A stretch of 64,000 bases of DNA from contig OX155967.1 of NCBI GenBank assembly GCA_944548615.1, positions 19,327,554 to 19,391,553 of the forward strand. The letters run 5' to 3'. Source of the stretch: Micropterix aruncella (lineage: Eukaryota; Arthropoda; Insecta; Lepidoptera; Micropterigidae). Within the stretch, counting starts at the first letter, position 1. Every line of letters begins with the position of its first letter. The notes below the pieces were generated by a model that worked only from the letters and a program-made list of their open reading frames with translations, made no database searches and was not told the origin of the DNA. Below are positions 45,437 through 53,694 of the stretch, piece by piece. The position numbers were made by a program, and so were the translations under genes.

Positions 45437-46680
45437 TCCTATTTTTTATAGTTACATAGAAACATTGCGTTCATTTTTTAACACATTTTAAAAGAATACA
45501 TATGAAGAAAATCGCGAAAGGGCATTAACTTGTCAGGATTACATCACCCCACTAGGTATACGCCTGTGTTGGGGTGATGGATACATAGTTCTGTGGTATT
45601 ATTTGCTGAGCCTGTAGCCTAGTAATTGCAGTTTTTTAAAATTGCGAAATCGGTTTTAATAAGTCGGCAGTTTCATTGTACTTATTGTCCGAAACGTGCC
45701 GCGCAGTCATTTAAAAAATATACCGAAGTATCTATCGGCGTTTTAAAATAATAGTTGATATGTTTGTATCTTTAAGTGTCCGACTTCATTTTCGTTCGGG
45801 TTTAGCATTAAAATCGTCGAATTTAGTAGCGTGTATTTGGTTTTTTGTAAAATATGCAATTCTCTTCAAACGTATAGTTTCGATATTAAAAAGATAATCT
45901 AATAGATAAACATTATTAATTTATAGTCACAAAATATCTATTATAATTATTCTTTCTCAGCGCCGTTGATGCTATTAAATGAAAGGTCTGATTGGGTAGA
46001 TTATGAACATCATGATTATCACAGAATGAGCAATCGCCTTTAAGCACTGGATGTTTACAGCGGTAACACGCGTCAATGGAGCCGCAACGGAGCATCCGTA
46101 AACTGAATTTCGTTTCAAACAATATCGTTTCAATGAAAAACTTTATTCCCTAAGAACATGCTTTTTTGCAAGAACAAATTGTTTGTACTAATTATAAGAA
46201 CAAAAGTACCAAAATATTTGAATTAAAGTACATTCAAATATTTTTGATTTTTTAAAATGATTGTTCTTGTTGTTCTAGATTGTTCCAGAAGGTTTCCGCG
46301 ACGGACTTCTGTACGTCAAAAGGAACTACGGCAGTCCTCGAATTATGATCACTGAGTGCGGTTTTCCGTCCCAGGCTGATGGTCCTAACCTAAACGACTA
46401 TCTGAGAGCAGACTTTACGAATAAGTACCTACAAGCATTACTACAGGCTATATACACCGGCGTGGACGTCTTCGGATACATGCATTGGGCCTTAGTAGAC
46501 ACTTTGGAGTGGAATGCGGGATATTCCATGCAGTTCGGACTATTCCAAGTCAACCAGAGTAGCCACGACAAGCTGAGGTACGGCCGTATGTCCTCGAGGG
46601 TTTATAGAAACATCATCAAAAAACGAAACATCGATTTCAGCTACTTCCCCGTCATAAATAACGACGCTGTCGTCTTTTGA
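29359..46680 (+). CDS. Secreted GH1 beta-glucosidase / myrosinase-1-like gene, seven exons
   Basis: Spliced exons: 29,359-29,399; 30,854-30,954; 32,758-33,067; 36,082-36,344; 38,458-38,552; 42,506-42,829; 46,279-46,680. They total 1,536 bases, or 511 residues plus stop, the usual GH1 length. Every intron is GT-AG and the phases (2,1,2,1,0,0) agree throughout. The protein has a hydrophobic N-terminal signal, then the GH1 landmarks FLFGAATAAYQVEGAW (sugar-binding Q), YRFSLSWSRLLPDG, YHWDTP, TFNELN (acid/base E), GINHYTS and ITECG (nucleophile E), and HWALVDTLEWNAGY near the end. GH1 enzymes are retaining glycosidases that cleave beta-glucosides. In insects they act in the gut lumen and some act on thioglucosides. 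Both catalytic glutamates are present, but P of NEP is L and N of TENG is C. The substrate cannot be read from sequence. The introns (1.5-4.0 kb) are full of transposons. Confidence 0.9.
29600..30620. other. Intron 1 of GH1 gene 1: repeats
   Basis: Holds a second copy of the AAAAAAGGAGGAGGTTATCC repeat (29,610-29,720, also at 12,110), followed by GC-richer sequence and a stretch with repeated AAGATGGCGGC/CAAGATGGCGCC words (30,270-30,450). No coding content supported. Confidence 0.5.
30854..30954 (+). CDS. GH1 gene 1, exon 2: start of the (beta/alpha)8 barrel
   Basis: 101 bases, the same length as exon 2 of the second gene. Encodes the FPEDFLFGAATAAYQVEGAW strand with the glycone-binding Gln. 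The acceptor lies in TTTGTATTTCCAG, whose T-rich tract is shared with a dispersed R1 copy at 32,268. The donor is CAG|GTATAT, phase 1. Confidence 0.88.
31740..32067 (-). mobile_element. Helitron-type 5' end fragment, reversed, in intron 2
   Basis: Read on the reverse strand it starts A|TCTATACTAATATTATAAAG, the TC-type 5' end of lepidopteran Helitron-like elements. The inner part shares GCTGTCGCTGACTTTTTT and a TATAGCCTATGACACTCAC-like segment with 49,140-49,497. A CTAG 3' end was not found. Confidence 0.5.
32095..32260 (+). repeat. G-rich, strand-asymmetric tract in intron 2
   Basis: Nearly C-free for 160 bases, with many GGGG runs including a G run of about 14 near 32,188. It is directly followed by an R1 copy (32,268). 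Potential to form G-quadruplexes on the coding strand. No protein-coding interpretation is supported. Confidence 0.7.
32758..33067 (+). CDS. GH1 gene 1, exon 3
   Basis: 310 bases. Encodes GKGVSIWDQFTHEHPDRM, SYHLYKKDVAALNYLGAKAY, RFSLSWSRLLPDG and VITIYHWDTPEPLQ. It includes the conserved RFS.SW and the HWD histidine that contacts the sugar. Ends CAGAG|GTAAG in phase 2, seven codons earlier than the matching exon of the second gene. Confidence 0.92.
33440..33640 (+). repeat. GC-rich dispersed repeat R2, copy 1 (short)
   Basis: Shares TTTCCTATGATAGCGGGGTT, GTTGGCCACCCGATCCCGAG and GGGCAAAGGGCGCCCCGGTA wording with copies at about 34,450-34,935, 36,436-36,750, 52,080-52,290 and 63,405-63,780. 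It is GC-rich against the AT-rich surroundings. Family not recognised. Confidence 0.6.
33641..33830 (+). pseudogene. Non-LTR reverse transcriptase C-terminal scrap in intron 3
   Basis: The frame reads NRFNKLPDRLKAINNIDIFK then RTIRVYLL, the FNKLP...FK..L.. end of a non-LTR reverse transcriptase. Followed by an AT-rich 3' region to about 33,960. Only the last 55 or so codons remain. Confidence 0.5.
34450..34935 (+). repeat. GC-rich dispersed repeat R2, copy 2
   Basis: Contains AAGACCCATATGTAGGGTCG, GGTCAACACC, AGTGCGAGCCCGGGTAGGAC, GGACAGTTTGCGCACCGTGC, GGGAGAGTCTGGAAACAG and GGCAAAGGACGCCATGGTCC in the same order as at 63,405-63,780. The GC-rich stretch 34,020-34,320 just upstream may belong to it. 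It lies in intron 3 of the first GH1 gene. Confidence 0.65.
35707..35925 (+). mobile_element. 219-bp non-autonomous Helitron in intron 3
   Basis: Starts TCCTACTAATATCATAAACG, has CACGCAAAAACTACTGAATG inside and ends GCAGCTAG. Flanking bases are A on the left and T on the right, the A|T target expected for Helitrons. It is a complete miniature element with no coding capacity. The wording is typical of moths and butterflies. Confidence 0.75.
36082..36344 (+). CDS. GH1 gene 1, exon 4: acid/base motif
   Basis: 263 bases. Encodes IGGFASRDIIPYYIDYAEYV and FGDRVKKWITFNELNVIC. The Glu of the GH1 acid/base motif is present, but the invariant Pro after it is Leu. Acceptor TTTACAG, donor GCG|GTAAGT, phase 1. 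Confidence 0.92.
36436..36750 (+). repeat. GC-rich dispersed repeat R2, copy 3
   Basis: Contains TATGACCCATGTGTTAGGGT, CAAGTCAACACCCATC, GGGCGTTTCTGGACGG and TTTGTTTCCTAAAGAGCGGG in the family order. Lies at the start of intron 4 of GH1 gene 1. Confidence 0.65.
36838..36912. repeat. CGACTT hexanucleotide repeat
   Basis: Run of TCGACTTCGACTTCGACTTC grading into TCGACTTTTC units; low-complexity DNA in intron 4. A reversed copy of the ~118-bp minisatellite seen at 12,380 follows to about 37,105. Confidence 0.85.
38373..38418 (+). repeat. R1 repeat copy upstream of exon 5
   Basis: ACTTGCCTTGTAAAGTCTTGG then GGTGACGCAACCGTTTTG. It ends about 40 bp before the acceptor of exon 5. Confidence 0.65.
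38458..38552 (+). CDS. GH1 gene 1, exon 5
   Basis: 95 bases. Encodes GMIGIAQQMFGYYPLSQSQ and DIETANLAQEFS, the usual GxVGI..........D...A.RA..F segment of GH1. Donor AGT|GTGAGT, phase 0. An R1 repeat copy ends about 40 bp upstream of its acceptor. Confidence 0.85.
38815..38895. repeat. 81-bp near-perfect palindrome in intron 5
   Basis: The left arm GATAGTTATCCTACATTATT... and the right arm ending ...GGATAATTATC pair over about 37 bases with four or so mismatches, leaving a loop of about 7 bases (GCAATAG). Could be a very small MITE or a hairpin. It abuts the left end of the 1.1-kb inverted-repeat element. Confidence 0.75.
38901..40009. mobile_element. 1.1-kb DNA transposon with long imperfect terminal inverted repeats, intron 5
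   Basis: The left end CAGAAGGTTTGCAGAAAAAC continues CCGACA...GGGATTGGGGAGGT...TTTGCTAG. The right end, read in reverse, is CAGGGTGATTGGCAGATAAA continuing CCGACA...GGAATTGGGGGGTC...TTTGCTAG. That is about 65 bases of inverted similarity. No transposase frame was seen in the interior, so it is non-autonomous. The target duplication is unclear. Confidence 0.6.
40168..40572. mobile_element. hAT-like miniature element, ~405 bp
   Basis: The left end CATGTTTTTCAACC...GATCGCGATCCCC and the reversed right end CAGTGTTTTTAAACC...GTCGCGACCCCC match the hAT-type end CAGTGTTTTTCAACC. No coding frame. The flanks share only a loose ATTAC word, so the 8-bp duplication is not certain. A G run of about 14 at 40,665 lies just beyond. 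Confidence 0.5.
40665..42505. other. Rest of intron 5: mostly unassigned
   Basis: No exons. A segment at 41,965-42,160 (GAGCTGTCAACTGCAACGGG, CGAACCCGACACC, TCTAGCTCCGCAC) is a diverged copy of 19,050-19,240. Elsewhere AT-rich with no recognised family. Confidence 0.5.
42506..42829 (+). CDS. GH1 gene 1, exon 6
   Basis: 324 bases, phase 0 at both ends. Encodes IGWVLQPVFSQNGDYPQVMK, the FSPEEVNFIKGTADFLGINH stretch and HYTSFVYF. The GINHYTS tyrosine is the residue that stabilises the nucleophile in GH1. Donor AGT|GTAAGT. Confidence 0.92.
44184..45108. mobile_element. 925-bp DNA transposon flanked by TA, in intron 6
   Basis: The left end GGGTAGGTGGGGGCAAGGCC and the reversed right end GGGTAGGTGGGGGTAAAGCC form inverted repeats of about 23 bases, with TA on both sides (44,182-44,183 and 45,109-45,110). 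The flanks join to an R3 repeat whose uninterrupted version is readable at 37,640-37,690 and 19,600, confirming the boundaries. Many GGGGCAA/TTGCCCC words recur inside (44,392, 44,650-44,745, 45,070-45,090). No transposase is recognisable. Confidence 0.75.
45403..45440. repeat. TTTA microsatellite
   Basis: About nine tandem TTTA units in intron 6. A similar shorter run is at 11,889-11,919. Confidence 0.9.
46279..46680 (+). CDS. GH1 gene 1, exon 7: nucleophile and C-terminus
   Basis: 402 bases including TGA. Encodes IMITECGFPSQADGPNLNDY, YLQALLQAIYTGVDVFGYMH, WALVDTLEWNAGYSMQFGLF and a charged C-terminal tail. The nucleophile Glu is kept with Cys instead of Asn after it. The Glu-Trp pair that binds the sugar hydroxyls (LEW) is present. 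No canonical AATAAA was found before a hAT-like end that starts 80 bp after the stop; one lies at about 46,862. Confidence 0.92.
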   Translation: MVPEGFRDGLLYVKRNYGSPRIMITECGFPSQADGPNLNDYLRADFTNKYLQALLQAIYTGVDVFGYMHWALVDTLEWNAGYSMQFGLFQVNQSSHDKLRYGRMSSRVYRNIIKKRNIDFSYFPVINNDAVVF

Positions 46681-46999
46681 TAAATGAAACGTTTTAAGAA
46701 ATAGACGTTCAAAAATTAACATCTACATTGTTTTATTGGCATTTAAAATACTCTATACAGCAGCGTTTCCCAAACTATTTTTGCCCTGGCTTGGTAATTT
46801 TTATGCATTCGCTTCGTGATCCACTATTTTTTAAAAACTATTCTGGCGTATAAATAGGCAAAATAAAACACATTTGATTGTCCACATAGAAGTATATATT
46901 ATAACTAGTAGAATGTAACCCGGGGATGCTCGGGTATTCCTTTCCTTCCCGCTCGCACTTCTTCTTCTCTACCACTCCCCCCTCCCACCAGCGAGACAG

Positions 47000-47545
47000 C
47001 GAGACAAGTCAATGAATACTCCGGTCCCTATTTTTTTAATATGTTACCTCCATATCTTAAAGAAGTTAAAAATAACAATATATTTAAAAAGTCGTTAAAA
47101 AAGTTTCTTCTAGAAAATAATTTTTACACCTTTGAAGAATACGTACAATTCACCACGGGCGATATTTAAGCAGCATAAATTGAAATCGGTAAAAAAAGGT
47201 AATTTAATTTATCATTCTTTAAATTTGTATTACGTCACATGCTTTTAATTATTATTATTCTGATTTTTCTTTATTTAAAAGTTTTTAAATTTTAATTTTG
47301 GGTATTACATTTTTTTTCTTAAATTTTATTCGGTACCCATAAGAGGATTTACCTAATATAAGTGTAAATATTTTTTTGACTGACTGAATTTGATACTGTC
47401 TTAATTTGGTTTGAATTTTTCTGCGAGTTCTTTAATTTGTAATTGCTCAAACTGTTTTTTAATTTAATTCCGATATTATTTTGGTATATCTATAGGTTTC
47501 TACAATCTGTAAAGATTTTTTGAAATAAAGTGAACTATGAACTAA
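47000..47545 (+). pseudogene. 5'-truncated non-LTR element, same family as 59,525-62,790
   Basis: Reads GACAAGTCAATGAATACTCC, CTCCATATCTTAAAGAAGTT and a C-terminal frame FKKSLKKFLLENNFYTFEEY followed by a stop near 47,170. It ends with CAATCTGTAAAGATTTTTTG and a TGAACTATGAACTAAAG tail. Each piece matches the reversed copy at 59,525-60,090. Only the end of the reverse transcriptase and the 3' UTR were inserted, a typical truncated LINE. Confidence 0.75.
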
Positions 47546-47909
47546 AGTGAACATCCTTCAAGTAGCCTATATTAATCTCCTTTTCTTCGACTTTCGAATT
47601 TATAAAATTTTCATGGCGATCAGTTTAACGGTATAGAAGTTAACCTGCTGCAACGCTATCTAGTGGCGAGTTACAACAATGTGGATAACGCGAAAATATT
47701 ATCCGTGCTCAAATTACCCATCCCTAATAATTTTCACAGCGATTGGCTAAAAGGTGTAGAAGCTGGCTATCTAGTGGTAAGAAACAACAAAGCGGATATC
47801 ATAAACACCTTCTCCATTCAAAAATACATATATGTGCCAAATATCATGGTTATCGGTCGAACGGTTTCGGAGTCACAGATTTAACCCCATCTATTTTTAT
47901 ATATATATA

Positions 47910-49497
47910 CTAGCTGTTGCCCGCGGCTTCGCTTCGCGTAAAGTTTCGAATCGATTTGTTAATTTAAGTAGGATGGCGTTTATTTGCCTTTTTAGAAGCT
48001 ACTCTGAGGGACCACCGAGGGGTGGTCTCCAATTGCTCGTTAGTGAGGAGGTGGTATCATCAGGGGGTTTTCTCCGTAGTGAAAGTCGTTCTTGCTGAAG
48101 TTGAAGTTATTTATTGAAGAACGTAGTTGATGGTTGCCAGGCGTGATGCTTTCGAATAGTAAAGCCGCGGCGCGCGGTTAGGTAGGGTGTGCTCGAAGAT
48201 GATGATCGCGGCTGAGTAGTTGAAGATTGGTATCGCGGATAATGAAGTGACTGCTCGTAGATGATAGCGAAGTATGAGCGCGGTAGACGGTCACTAGAGG
48301 ATGGTGGCGATATATAAACGCGGCTGACGGCTACTCGAGGATGATAATTAATTTGTCAAATGTATGGGCTTATATACTGTAGTGCATGATGCAATGCTGA
48401 GAGCGTGGGGGGAATAAGTGTGTTCGATTGAATCGATTAGAAGAAATTGACATGAGTCACCGGCTGCGTCTGCATTTTATTACCGAAATTAGATGGAATT
48501 TAATGGCAGTTTACACGTGTAGAATTGATTGATAGAATCTAATTCTCTTGTTGACTTGATATGTAGGACGAGGTTCCTACACTACCTTTGATATAGAGTG
48601 CAAGACGTCCCTCCTCAGATGCACACTACCTATCTCGTAGACGTACGCAACTTGTTCCTCACCACCCGCGCCGCTTTTCGCTGAACGCTGACCTTGCTGG
48701 ACCAGCAGCCGCCTGCTAGGTATTTCGAGGTGCTTGCACGCGTTACTAATTTTGATGATATCTTTTTGACTATACCACCTAGAAACTTACAGTAAATGGC
48801 TAATTTTATTTCTATTTAAACCAGTGAATAATGTATTTTAATAAGGATTCTTATTTTATAATAATAATAATAACAATAATAAAAAACTCTTTATTTCAAA
48901 ATAAAAAAGGCGAGCTTATTACCTTGCGGCAATGTCTATCAGCTAACCTATAGTTTAAGTTTATTATATAATTTGTTACGTTGGCTACACAAAAGAATAC
49001 TAACAATTAAAGTGATAAGAAAAAAAAGAAACAGACAGAAAACGAAAAAGAAAAAGATATAATTGCTATTGCTAATGTCTGTAAAAAGCCCTGCCTAATA
49101 TTTTTTTTTGAGATATAAAAGCCGTTATTGTAGCTTAAATATAATAGTTAGATATATGCTGTCGCTGACTTTTTTTTATAGATTTCTTTAAGGCCAATGT
49201 TTTTGTTGTACACGAATATTGTTTTCACATATATCAAACCGTTTTGTCAGCACACGCCGATAAAATAACTTACCAGCTCATTTTTCTCCGACTTGATTTA
49301 CAAATATTGTGATTTCTCATTGAATACCTATATTTATCGTAATAAAATATAGCCTATAGCACTCATCAGTAATGGAGCTTTAAATAAGTTAAAGATTTTT
49401 TTTAAATCGGATGAGCAGTTTGTAGATTACACCTTATATACAAACTTACAAATTTACTAATATTACTTCTTTATAATATTAGTATAGGTAGATTAAA
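47910..49497 (-). mobile_element. Helitron-like element, reversed
   Basis: On the + strand it begins A then CTAGCTGTTGCCCGCGGCTT (3' end of the element). On the right it finishes near TTTATAATATTAGTATAG, the complement of a 5' TC-type start, slightly decayed. Near 48,195-48,350 are about four degenerate ~45-bp units with GATGAT...CGCGG...GGCTGA words. The insertion of a non-LTR tail at 48,855-49,070 splits it. No helicase frame seen. Confidence 0.45.
48855..49070 (-). repeat. Non-LTR element 3' end, reversed
   Basis: ATAATAATAATAATAAC tail, then AAAAAAGGCGAGCTTATTAC and GGCAATGTCTATCAGCTAAC. It is the complement of the 3' UTR and ATT tail seen at 28,800-28,955, so it is the same family as the element split by the BEL insertion. 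Confidence 0.7.
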
Positions 49498-49881
49498 GCA
49501 CTAACTTTTAACAATAATGTAATAATTATATTGTAATTATATTAGTTGACTTCTATTAGTGAAAAGCTCTTTATATTTATCTAGGAACTCTAATTTGGCC
49601 GGAGAAGACGTTAACTATGCTTAGATCTGGTTCAATTGCCAACAGGCTTGTATATTTATTTTTCGGAAACACTACTATTGAAAACTCTGCTTTACAAAAA
49701 TATATCGTGACGAAAGGAGTTAGAAATTTAATAGCTTTTTCTGCTGAAGCTAAACTCTTGACGACAAGATATCCAAAAATCTAGCAAAGATATTCCCTGG
49801 AATATGTTTTTGAGTGCTGCGTTACACACAGTTCAATTAACGAGTCGACATTTGAATCCGATAAATCTGTGTCGGATTCTA

Positions 49882-50222
49882 CAGGGTGAGTTTTAAATTA
49901 GTGACATCCTTGCAGTGGGTGAAACAAACGAGTAAACAAACTTTTAATAAAATAAAAAAAACTTTTTTTAATTTTATTAAATCGGTAGGTTTTATAGGTA
50001 GGTAAAATATCGCTAATATTGTTTATTCGAGACATTTTACCTATCGCTAAATGAGGCAGTGCGCTCAGCGCTTGTCAATCTTTTATTTGTCTGTCAAGTT
50101 TTTCAAATTTACCACAAAAACATTTTTTTTTTGTTTTTTTCCAAATTTTTATATTAAAAGTTGTTTATTTGCTAGTACCGATTCAACCACTTCAAGGATG
50201 TCACTAATTAAAAACTCACCTG
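49882..50222. mobile_element. 341-bp MITE with ~40-base inverted repeats, TA target
   Basis: The left end CAGGGTGAGTTTTAAATTAG (then TGACATCCTTG) and the reversed right end CAGGTGAGTTTTTAATTAGT (then GACATCCTTG) pair over about 40 bases. TA flanks both ends (49,880-49,881 and 50,223-50,224). Non-coding. A truncated relative lies at about 63,000-63,245. Confidence 0.8.
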
Positions 50223-50496
50223 TATATTGACTGAAAATAGGTTCCTTTGGAGGAAATTGGAGGAAAATATTATCACAGATTAATTGCCTGTCTTAGGAAA
50301 TATGTCTTGATAAGAGCTAAAGTACCGTGTGGCAATAAATGAAGTACCACGCCATTTGATCATTTACAAGTATGATTAGTTTAAACAACAATTAGACAAA
50401 ACTGCGGTCTGGTATTAAATTTTTGTGGCCCGGTGCCGAGTCCCGACCCACCATTTCGGAAACGCTGCTCTACATTGTAGAGAAGCGTTTCCTAAA

Positions 50497-51645
50497 TAGT
50501 GGTTCTCAAAGTGGGCGATAACGCCCCGTTGTGGGCGCTGGTGGCCTAGAAGGGGGCGGTAATGGGCCCAGAAAAAAATGGGGGTGTTGAAGTGGTTTAG
50601 GGGGGCTATGGTTGAATTGTAATTTCATCTACTTAATATTTTAAAATTCACGGAAATTAAAACCTAGGTAACCACACAACATCGATTATTTAGTTCATAT
50701 TTCTGCACTGTTTGATTGTATACAAATTAAAAAAAAATAACATAGCTTTCGTACGATAGCCCGAGAGCAATCAAGTGTAACATATATTAAGTGTGTTCTA
50801 TAGCTATGAATAGAAAACTCGGAAAAGTAGATTAAGTATTTTAATAAAACCTGTAAATTTGTACTGTATTATTTTGACTACTGGCAAAGGGTTCGTAAAT
50901 TCGCCTTGTCCTGGCAAGAGCGACCGCAATTTTCCCAATTTATCAGTATCATGCAACAATGACGACTTGTTTGCCTACTGCCAACATTTGTATAACCTCC
51001 ACAGTGATTTCATAGAACGATTCCAGGACTTTCTGAAATTGGAAATACCAGACTGGGTGTTGGATCCTTTTTCAAACGTCAACACAGCAATATCATCCCA
51101 TCTGGAAGAAGAAATTATAGAACTGACAAAGAACGAGGTAATAAAATTCAAAAATGGCTACCAAGAATTTTGGCTACAAAAGCAAATACCGCAATTATAC
51201 CCTGGCTTGTGGTCGATCGTTCAACAATATTTGATAGCATTCCCATCGTCATATTTGTGTGAACGTGTATTTAGTGTTGTGGCAACGCTGCTTACTAAAA
51301 AGAGAAATCGTGTGCATGTTACCGAACGCGGCGACTTGTGGAGGTTTTTGATTAAATTCGAACATGATATTAACAGACTTTTTAAAAATCATCAGATTCA
51401 TCCTCATATTAGGGTAATTTTAAAATTAAAATTAATTATGTTTGTTTTAATTTGAATAAAAGATACTCTTAATATTATAAAGTTGCGTTTTAATTGCTCC
51501 CACTGGTAAAAAAGTCTCGTTTAGAATTAAAGTAATGAATGTCATTGTGATTTTTAAGATGTTGTAAAGTAAAAAAAATGAGAGGCGCTGAAAAATAATT
51601 GATTTTCAAAGTGGGCGGTAGACGAAATAAGTTTGAGAACCACTG
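50497..51645 (+). mobile_element. hAT transposon relic carrying a transposase C-terminus
   Basis: The left end TAGTGGTTCTCAAAGTGGGC and the right end GTTTGAGAACCACTG are inverted repeats of about 14 bases (AGTGGTTCTCAAA). The flanking 8-mers TTCCTAAA and TTCTACAG match only at four positions, so the target duplication is decayed or the borders are slightly off. It is internally shortened: only the end of the transposase remains, in the correct orientation. Confidence 0.65.
50859..51455 (+). pseudogene. hAT-family transposase, C-terminal part (ZBED5/FAM200-like)
   Basis: The open frame of 198 codons includes IPDWVLDPF, then LEEEIIELTKNE, FWLQKQIPQLYPGLW and YLCERVFSVVATLLTKKRNR. The last is the hAT dimerisation domain, where intact relatives have a CE..FS.......KRN pattern. 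The N-terminal BED finger and most of the catalytic region are missing. The first ATG is probably not a real start and the frame runs on past the domain. Related host genes derived from this type exist in vertebrates, but nothing here argues for domestication. Confidence 0.7.
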
Positions 51646-52079
51646 TTCTACAGTATGGCTTTACTGGTCTTTCAACTTATAGAAGCGGCTCCTAGGTCAC
51701 CATTAGATAGGAATCTAATGCTTCAAAGAAGCGGATACCTCGCCCCACTACCTCTTTGAATGTGGACTAACTGCTCTGTCAATAAATACCGGGAATCGTT
51801 CAATATTCTGATCAACTATTGGCTTAATTGTTAAGATGTAATTTGTTTCTTTTTTAAATAGACCCCATTTTATACGACATAATTACGTTTATGTAATCCA
51901 GTCGTCAAAGCACTTTTCATGGGAATATTTAATATGGCCTTCAGCGCCCTCTGAGAATCGTGTTTTACGTATTTAATGGAGCCAAAATTGCTTCCACGAA
52001 ATGGTAATTTACGTTTGGGGAACCGGAAAAGTCATAAGGTTATATCTTGAATTTTAACCTAAAAATTCCTGCACAAGCG

Positions 52080-52290
52080 TTATTGTCGTACCGCACAAGC
52101 CAATCGACTGTGCACTCCGGCGAATAATTGTAGGTGGGGGGGGGGGGGGGGGGTGAGTCTGAAAACGTACGTTTCCTACGCAGCGGGGTTGGTTGTTGAC
52201 CTGACCCGTTGGCTGGCTACTCGACCCCGTGTGAGCTTTAAGGGAAAGGACACCACGGTCCGCCATTAATTCGAACTCAATTGCTGCTAA
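52080..52290 (+). repeat. GC-rich dispersed repeat R2, copy 4
   Basis: CCAATCGACTGTGCACTCCG, a G run of about 17 at 52,136, ACGTTTCCTACGCAGCGGGG and GGACACCACGGTCCGCC in family order. A GGTAAGACGTTGTACTCTCACGG segment at 52,410 also recurs at 63,960. Confidence 0.6.
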
Positions 52291-53039
52291 CACCAGGTAG
52301 AGGAAGCACAAGCGCATTTGAATCCCTTAATATATCGGATTAATCGGATTAAATCGGGTAGTGAGGGAATGAGGTCGGCCTGCTTGTTTCGCTTCCCTAT
52401 GCCTTGTGGTAAGACGTTGTACTCTCACGGGTTTGTTGGTAGACTTAAACAGTGGACTGTCCTTGTCCGTTAAGTATTCACGTTCACTCCATGGGAGGTA
52501 GAACGATACGATGTCACGAACGACACGTTGTGTCGTCACCCCCAGATATACAATCGTCGATCTGTCGAATGGCGCGTTATCGTGGAGCAATACTCAAGAA
52601 TCATCGTCCCACAAATCAGGCGTTTTGGGCGAAAGTTTTATGGCAATCGCTCCTACGTTCAAACATATTATTTGATTACTATTTGCTCTTCTGTAGCTTA
52701 CTTCTTCTTTTTTGTTTTTATGGCTTTACCCAAAGAGGCTGATTTCTGCCAGGTGCCAAACATTGACGGGGACATATTTATATAGCTTATAAATATTAAA
52801 TTTGAAATATTACCTAATTAATTAATCAACTGATTAATTACAATATTATTAAAGGACATGTTGTTTAAAAATAGAGTTTTGTAGATGATTTAGACATACA
52901 TTTGGGAGTTGAGAGATAAAAGAAAATCTATTTTATTTTATTTATTTATGAAATAGTCCAGATGGTAGGAATCCCTACTTTTGCTAATCTGCATGACATG
53001 ACTTGCTAATCTGCATAATATGCAGGAATTCCTTGTAAA

Positions 53040-53620
53040 TACCTTATAAGAACATAAGAACACAAGAACATCATGTAGTGTCATCAGCCGGAAGACGTAC
53101 ACTGAAGAGCATAGGCCTCCCCCATAGCACAGTATACCAGGCAGATGTTTCGCTACTCGGTATATGCAGATATTCGAACGCTTGAAAATGTCGGCAGCCT
53201 TTACCTGCCCGTAATGCGTACCGTTCGCGTTCGTCGTGACGAACCCCTCTGCCCATTTACCTCGCACCCTCTTCCCGCATTGCATTGTAACTCGAGAGTA
53301 AAGCTACTGGGTGGTATACTGTGCCCATAGAATGCCATGATGAATGATCCTGATCCGCCTCTATCCGTTTACTTCTTGCGACCGTGGCAATGTCATCGGT
53401 TTATTTTGTGAGCGGCCGTCCTGCACTGTATCTGCCAGTACGTGGTCGCTATTCGGGAACTTTTCCTCTCAGCGGCTGTCGTTCTGCGATCTATATAGCC
53501 TGCCCATTGTCATCTCGAGTTAATTTTACGAGCTACGTAAGTGCCCTTGGTTCTCCTTTCGGATCCTATCACGCAGTGAAATTCCAAGCATAGCTCTCTT
53601 TACGGCTCGCGGCGCGACTT
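53040..53620 (+). repeat. Degenerate interspersed repeat
   Basis: Begins with TGTCATCAGCCGGAAGACGT and GCATAGGCCTCCCCCA, wording I recognise from widespread insect repeats connected with non-LTR elements. No usable frame remains. Confidence 0.4.
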
Positions 53621-53694
53621 AAAGCTTGTCTGTGAGGCCAATAGTTAGCGGCCACGTCTCAGTGCCTTACAGGCACGTATCCTGACTTCAGTTT

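Larger units (their letters stand above)
46761..50467. mobile_element. Possible hAT-type element, 3.7 kb, filled with nested insertions
   Basis: The left end CAGCGTTTCCCAAACT and the reversed right end CAGCGTTTCCGAAATG match. The flanking 8-mers CTATACAG and CTCTACAT agree at six of eight positions, as expected for an old hAT target duplication. The interior is mostly other elements: a non-LTR 3' end (47,000-47,545), a reversed Helitron (47,910-about 49,497), a reversed non-LTR tail and a MITE (49,882). No transposase of its own is visible. Alternatively, the two ends belong to separate elements. Confidence 0.4.
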
